Below, piece by piece: positions 16,096 through 20,736 of a stretch of DNA of 20,736 nucleotides. Each line of letters begins with the position of its first letter. Within the stretch, counting starts at the first letter, position 1. Source of the stretch: Gammaproteobacteria bacterium (GTDB lineage: Bacteria; Pseudomonadota; Gammaproteobacteria; QOAV01); NCBI GenBank assembly GCA_003972845.1, contig QOAV01000048.1, positions 1 to 20,736 of the forward strand, written 5' to 3'. A program made the translations under genes and the position numbers. The notes beneath the pieces were generated by a model, which worked only from the letters and a program-made list of their open reading frames with translations, ran no database searches and had not been told where the DNA came from.

Positions 16096-16959
16096 TCAGC
16101 GACCCGCAGCCAGAGCCATCCGATACAGGGTCTTGCGCGATACGCCGGTCATTTTCGCCGCCACCCGCGCAGCCTGCGCAGCCGGCAGCTCTTCGAGCAG
16201 GGCCTGCAACAGCTTCCGGGCATCAGCCAAATCTTCTTCCAGCGCCGCGCTGCCCGCAATGACCACGACAAACTCACCCTTCAGGGACGCTCTGTCCTGT
16301 GACAGCTTTTGCGCCAGATCACCCAGCCGACCGTGCACCACGGTTTCGAATTTCTTGGTCAGCTCGCGGGCAACCACCGCTTGCCGATCTTCTCCAAGCA
16401 CCCGCACCATGTCATTCAGACTGTCGATTATACGGTGTACCGATTCGTACAGGACCACGGTGCGGGGTTCGGTCAGCAAACGCGTCAGAGCCTTGCGCCG
16501 GGCCACCGGCCTGGCCGGCAGAAAACCCTCGAAAACGAAGCGGTCCGTAGGCAGGCCGGCAACCGACAGGGCGGCAATCATGGCGCTGGCTCCGGGCACG
16601 GGAGAAACCCGCAGTCCGGTTTCGCGCGCCGCCCGGACCAGCTGGAATCCGGGATCGGAAATCAGCGGTGTGCCGGCATCAGAAATTAACGCAATATCCT
16701 CCCCCCGGCCCAGCATAGACAGCAGAGCAGGAATCTTGCCGGCTTCGTTCTGCTCATTGAGGGAAATCATGCGGGTCTTGATACCGAACTGGCTGAACAG
16801 CACGCGGCTGTGGCGGGTGTCCTCGGCGGCGACCGCATCCACCGAAGACAGTATCTGCACGGCGCGTTCGCTCATGTCAGCCAGATTGCCAATGGGCGTC
16901 GCTACCACGTATAACACACCCGCTTTGGGCTGGTCTGTTTTGCTGTTGCTGGCCGGCAT
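16096..16959 (-). CDS. rsmI: 16S rRNA 2'-O-ribose C1402 methyltransferase RsmI
   Basis: RsmI (YraL) is a SAM-dependent tetrapyrrole-methylase-fold enzyme that methylates the ribose of C1402 in 16S rRNA, the nucleotide whose base RsmH modifies. The 287-residue product has the signature LYVVATPIGNLADMSERA (about 16-33), then AAEDTRHSRVLFSQFGI, SLNEQNE, the SAM loop ALISDAGTPLISDPGFQLV, VPGASAMIAALSVAGLPTDRFVFEGFLP, and a C-terminal helix-turn-helix-like tail (VAAKMTGVSRKTLYRMAL). The start ATG at 16959 has GGAG 7 nt upstream. It diverges from lpoA with only 41 bp between them, the arrangement known from E. coli and Pseudomonas. Confidence 0.97.
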   Translation of the reverse strand: MPASNSKTDQPKAGVLYVVATPIGNLADMSERAVQILSSVDAVAAEDTRHSRVLFSQFGIKTRMISLNEQNEAGKIPALLSMLGRGEDIALISDAGTPLISDPGFQLVRAARETGLRVSPVPGASAMIAALSVAGLPTDRFVFEGFLPARPVARRKALTRLLTEPRTVVLYESVHRIIDSLNDMVRVLGEDRQAVVARELTKKFETVVHGRLGDLAQKLSQDRASLKGEFVVVIAGSAALEEDLADARKLLQALLEELPAAQAARVAAKMTGVSRKTLYRMALAAGR

Positions 16960-16968
16960 GGTTATACT
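16940..16968 (+). promoter_or_regulatory. Candidate promoter of the lpoA operon
   Basis: TTGCTG (16940-16945) and TATACT (16963-16968) are 17 nt apart. The -10 is good (five of six), the -35 weak (three of six). The site lies over the first codons of rsmI on the other strand and gives a leader of about 26 nt. It partly occupies the same DNA as the rsmI ribosome site and start. Confidence 0.5.
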
Positions 16969-16988
16969 CCGCGAAACAATTTCTGAAA

Positions 16989-16994
16989 ACTATA
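16989..16994 (-). promoter_or_regulatory. Candidate -10 element for rsmI
   Basis: Minus-strand TATAGT matches the -10 consensus at five of six bases and would start transcription near 16983, about 24 nt before the rsmI ATG. No good -35 hexamer is present at normal spacing, so this is tentative. Confidence 0.35.
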
Positions 16995-17000
16995 AACAAC

Positions 17001-18934
17001 ATGAAGTTTCTGCCGCAGCCATCGCATTTTTTTTTGATTCTCTGGCTTGCTGTTATCAGCATTTCACTCGGCGCCTGTGGCGGCGGCGCGCCAGTGGTGC
17101 GCCCGTCCGACGAAGCGGGGGTGTCCACCAACCCCATCGGCTCCGACAATAGAGACATCAGCGCTTCACGTCTACCGGAAAGCGGCAGTCTGGAGGATGC
17201 GTCGCGCTACCTGCAGCAAGCCGAAGATGCGGTGGGCGCGGAAAAACAGGCTCTGCTGACAAAAGCCGCGCGTATTTTTCTGGACTATGGCCAGTACAGC
17301 CAGGCGCAGCAGCTATATCAGCAAATCCAGCCACAGCAACTCGACATCAACCTGGCGGCGCGCTATCAATTGATTGGAGCGAAACTGGCGCTACTGGCCG
17401 GCAAATCGGCCCAGGCGCAATCAGCCGTCAACCGTTTGCTCAACTCGGGCATACAGGACCCGGATATTCTGGGCGACGCTCTGGAACTCTTGGCGGAAAA
17501 CGATATTCAACTGCACAATTATGCCGCCGCGCTGGATCATTTCATCGAGGCTGAATCCTACCAGGACTCTGATCAGGCCGTAGAGAACCTGCGCTACCGC
17601 ATTGCCCGGTTGCTGGAATCGCTACGCAACAGCCAGTTGTCCAGCATTGCCCAGCGCACCCACAATGCAGCCAGCCGCGCATGGGTTGAGCTCGCCCTGC
17701 TCTACCGGGAGTCCGCTGGCCAGCCGGAGCAGCTCAGTCAGAACCTGGACTCCTGGCGCCAACAATATCCCGACCACCCGGGAGAACAGTATCTTTCCGG
17801 CCAGTTTCCCGGTGGCAAGCCCGCGCGCCAGATCGCCCTGCTATTGCCGCTCAGCTCCCGCTTCGGCAACGCCGCCAATGCTTTCAAATCCGGTTTCCAG
17901 CAAATGCGGGCGGCAGACGCCAGCCCGCAGGCGCCATCGGTGAGAATATATGACATCGGCGGCATACCGGAACTGGCCTCGGAAGTCTATCAGCAGGCGG
18001 TCAACGAGGGCGCTGACTTTGTAGTCGGCCCACTGGGCAAGGCAGCAGTACAAAGCCTGGTGGACACCACACAGTTCACCGTGCCCACGCTATTGCTCGG
18101 CAACACGAACAGCCTGCCGGCCGGGTCGGCCGTCTATCAGTTCGGTCTTTCTCCGGAGCAGGAAGCCGCCCAGCTGGCTCTGCATACCTGGCTGGATAAC
18201 AAACGTACAGCGCTGATGCTTTACCCTGAAGGAGCCTGGGGGCAGCGCGCTGCGGCGGCATTCCAGAATCAATGGGATCAACTGGGCGGCGCCTTGCTGG
18301 GCAGTGCGGCCTATCGCAAAGGACAGTCGGACTATTCCGCTACCATCAAGCATTTGCTGGGCATGACCCAGAGTGAAGCGCGCAAGGCGCGCATTGCGCG
18401 GTTGCTTGGCGTCAAGCTGCATTTCAGGCCGCGTAATCGCGCAGATGTGGATTATATCGTGCTGTTTGCCAAACCATCGCAGGCACGTTTGATCAAGCCC
18501 CAGCTGGATTATTACGCCGGGCTGCGCATGCCGGTATATTCCATTTCCAGCATCTACAGCGGCCATCGCAGCAAAATACGCGATGCCGACCTGAACAAGC
18601 TCATCTTTGGCGACATGCCCTGGATACTGGGCGGCAACCGGCGCGTCAGCGAGATCAGGGCAATGCTGCAAAAAGCGGGTTACACTCCAAACCAGGGCAA
18701 CAGACTGTATGCGCTTGGCGTGGATGCCTACCAGCTGATCCCCTACCTTTCCGGTGGCCTGGCGCAACCCGTGGAAATGCAGGGAGTGACCGGCCGCTTG
18801 CAGTTACAGCCCGACGGCCGCTTTCAGCGCTGGCTCGCCTGGGCCCAGTTCCGCCATGGCGTTCCGCAGTTGATAGACAGCTCGTTCGGCGACGAAAGCT
18901 CTCCTGACACATCGACGCCAGCGAGCCAGAATCA

Positions 18935-18938
<4 letters not shown>
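17001..18938 (+). CDS. lpoA: Outer-membrane lipoprotein LpoA, activator of PBP1A
   Basis: LpoA is an outer-membrane lipoprotein that reaches through the periplasm and stimulates the peptidoglycan synthase PBP1A. The 645-residue product is slightly shorter than E. coli LpoA. It has a signal peptide with a hydrophobic core and the lipobox LGAC, with lipidated Cys26. An N-terminal helical, TPR-like half (about 50-255; many Gln/Ala-rich helices such as YSQAQQLYQQIQPQQL) is followed by a periplasmic-binding-protein-like C-terminal half from about residue 272 (RQIALLLPLSSRFGNAANAFKSG). There is no convincing ribosome site upstream of the ATG. A T9 run covers codons 9-12 in the signal peptide (see findings). 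Gene order rsmI-lpoA-yraN matches E. coli and Pseudomonas and secures the call. Confidence 0.93.
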
Positions 18939-19917
<979 letters not shown>

Positions 19918-19935
19918 TCACACAAGGAAATACGA

Positions 19936-20538
19936 ATGAAATCTTTCTCCGGCAAACTCATTCTGGCAGGCGCTGTGGCGATTGTCACACTGTCGTCCGG
20001 CTGCGCCACCGTTGCCGTTGGCACCGCGGCAGTCACCACCATTACCGTGGCCAATGACCGGCGCAGCGTCGGTCGCTTCATTGACGACAACCTGATCGAA
20101 GTCAAACTCAAGACAGCAACGCTGACCGACCCGCAACTGCGCGGCAAGGTACATGTGAACTTTACCAGCATGAACGGTATCGTGCTGGTCACGGGCGAAG
20201 CGCCCAGCGAAGCGTTGAAAGAACGCGTAATCCTGTACGCCAAAAGCCAGAATCAGGTGCGCCAGGTAGTCGACGAAGTCCGCATACAGGAGAAATCCTC
20301 GCTACCCAGCCGCAACCACGACGCCTGGATTACCACCAAGGTCAAAACCAAATTGTTCAAGACGCCCAATCTGAACGCCACAAAAATCAAGGTCATCACG
20401 GAAAACAGTGTGGTCTACCTGCTCGGGCGCGTTACCGAGGTGGAAGCCAATGCTGCCGCCGAAGCGGCCAGAAGCGTGCGCGGCGTGCGCCGGGTAGTTA
20501 AAATCTTCGAAATTATCGGGCAACAGCCGTCGTCTTGA
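19936..20538 (+). CDS. dolP: BON-domain outer-membrane lipoprotein DolP (YraP)
   Basis: DolP is a lipoprotein with two BON domains that binds anionic phospholipid in the outer membrane and supports envelope integrity and BAM function. The 200-residue product starts with a signal peptide ending LSSGC, with Cys23 as the probable lipidation site (the residue at -3 is Ser rather than Leu, a tolerated variant). Then comes the family segment [10 protein letters not shown] and [14 protein letters not shown]1 is at about 50-116, and BON2 at about 128-194, with [12 protein letters not shown] and [21 protein letters not shown]. The ribosome site AAGGA is 8-9 nt before the ATG. The gap to the preceding gene is 18 nt, the largest in the operon. 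Confidence 0.94.
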   Translation: MKSFSGKLILAGAVAIVTLSSGCATVAVGTAAVTTITVANDRRSVGRFIDDNLIEVKLKTATLTDPQLRGKVHVNFTSMNGIVLVTGEAPSEALKERVILYAKSQNQVRQVVDEVRIQEKSSLPSRNHDAWITTKVKTKLFKTPNLNATKIKVITENSVVYLLGRVTEVEANAAAEAARSVRGVRRVVKIFEIIGQQPSS

Positions 20539-20736
20539 CCAGCTACGCGGATCGCTACACGCTCGACACGGCAAACCTGGGCGAACTCGTTGACAGACTA
20601 ACCCGGCCGCTGGTGTTCACCAACGGCTGCTTCGACATACTGCATCGCGGTCATGTGGATTATCTGGAACAGGCCGCTTTGCTCGGGCAATCACTGGTGG
20701 TTGGCGTCAATTCCGATGCCTCGGTCAGACGACTGG
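20535..20736 (+). CDS. rfaE2: D-glycero-beta-D-manno-heptose 1-phosphate adenylyltransferase RfaE2, N-terminal part (cut by window edge)
   Basis: RfaE2 transfers AMP from ATP to heptose 1-phosphate, a late step to ADP-heptose for the LPS inner core. The first 67 residues are visible. They contain [21 protein letters not shown] with the nucleotidyltransferase HxGH motif at 37-40, then [17 protein letters not shown]. An in-frame stop at 20499-20501 shows it is not fused to the RfaE1 kinase as in E. coli HldE, at least on the upstream side. The likely start is TTG at 20535, overlapping the dolP stop by 4 nt (TTGA); it puts about 28 residues before the TNGCFD core, as in stand-alone family members. 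No good ribosome site is seen. The C-terminus lies outside the window. Confidence 0.9.
   Translation, partial: MTSYADRYTLDTANLGELVDRLTRPLVFTNGCFDILHRGHVDYLEQAALLGQSLVVGVNSDASVRRL

Noticed and set aside
15573..16262. Plus-strand frame of 229 codons over rnpB
   Set aside because: It runs antisense through the whole RNase P RNA gene and into rsmI. The conserved RNA structure explains the sequence, and the product has no family resemblance.
16962..16967. TATAAC on the minus strand just before the rsmI ATG as a -10 element
   Set aside because: It would start the transcript at or inside the start codon, while a GGAG ribosome site upstream of it shows the mRNA must begin earlier.

Overview
The window is chromosomal core sequence from a Gram-negative bacterium, most likely a gammaproteobacterium outside the Enterobacterales. 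Three things point there: a complete dcw (division and cell wall) cluster in the gammaproteobacterial order, the rnpB / rsmI / lpoA-yraN-SIS-dolP neighbourhood beside mraZ as in Pseudomonas, and a MurE with the meso-diaminopimelate motif DNPR. Two details separate it from E. coli: murB sits inside the dcw cluster between murC and ddlB, and the heptose-1-phosphate adenylyltransferase RfaE2 is encoded as a stand-alone gene.

Layout. Positions 1-15175 (minus strand, read right to left) hold mraZ-rsmH-ftsL-ftsI-murE-murF-mraY-murD-ftsW-murG-murC-murB-ddlB-ftsQ-ftsA (ftsA cut by the left edge). Almost every junction overlaps by 1-14 nt or has a gap of at most 9 nt, so the cluster looks like one translationally coupled transcription unit. 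In front of mraZ there is a sigma70-type promoter and four 10-bp direct repeats matching the MraZ operator. Positions 15260-15654 are an AT-richer spacer with no recognisable gene, only a doubtful 50-codon frame and an imperfect repeat. Positions 15655-16020 are the RNase P RNA gene (minus strand) with its own promoter. rsmI follows on the minus strand (16096-16959). Diverging from it across 41 bp is a plus-strand operon, lpoA-yraN-gmhA/diaA-dolP-rfaE2, with rfaE2 cut by the right edge.

How the genes work together. MurB-F and DdlB build UDP-MurNAc-pentapeptide in the cytoplasm (MurA lies elsewhere). MraY and MurG turn it into lipid II. FtsW and FtsI polymerise and cross-link it at the septum, with FtsL, FtsQ and FtsA as divisome scaffold. 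The opposite operon serves the outer side of the envelope: LpoA (an outer-membrane activator of PBP1A), DolP (an outer-membrane-associated lipoprotein), and probably the ADP-heptose branch of LPS synthesis (SIS isomerase plus RfaE2).

No clearly new system is visible. The points most worth checking are the spacer between rnpB and mraZ, the phosphoheptose-isomerase residues in the protein at the diaA position, homopolymer tracts placed at gene control points, and the well-ordered MraZ operator.
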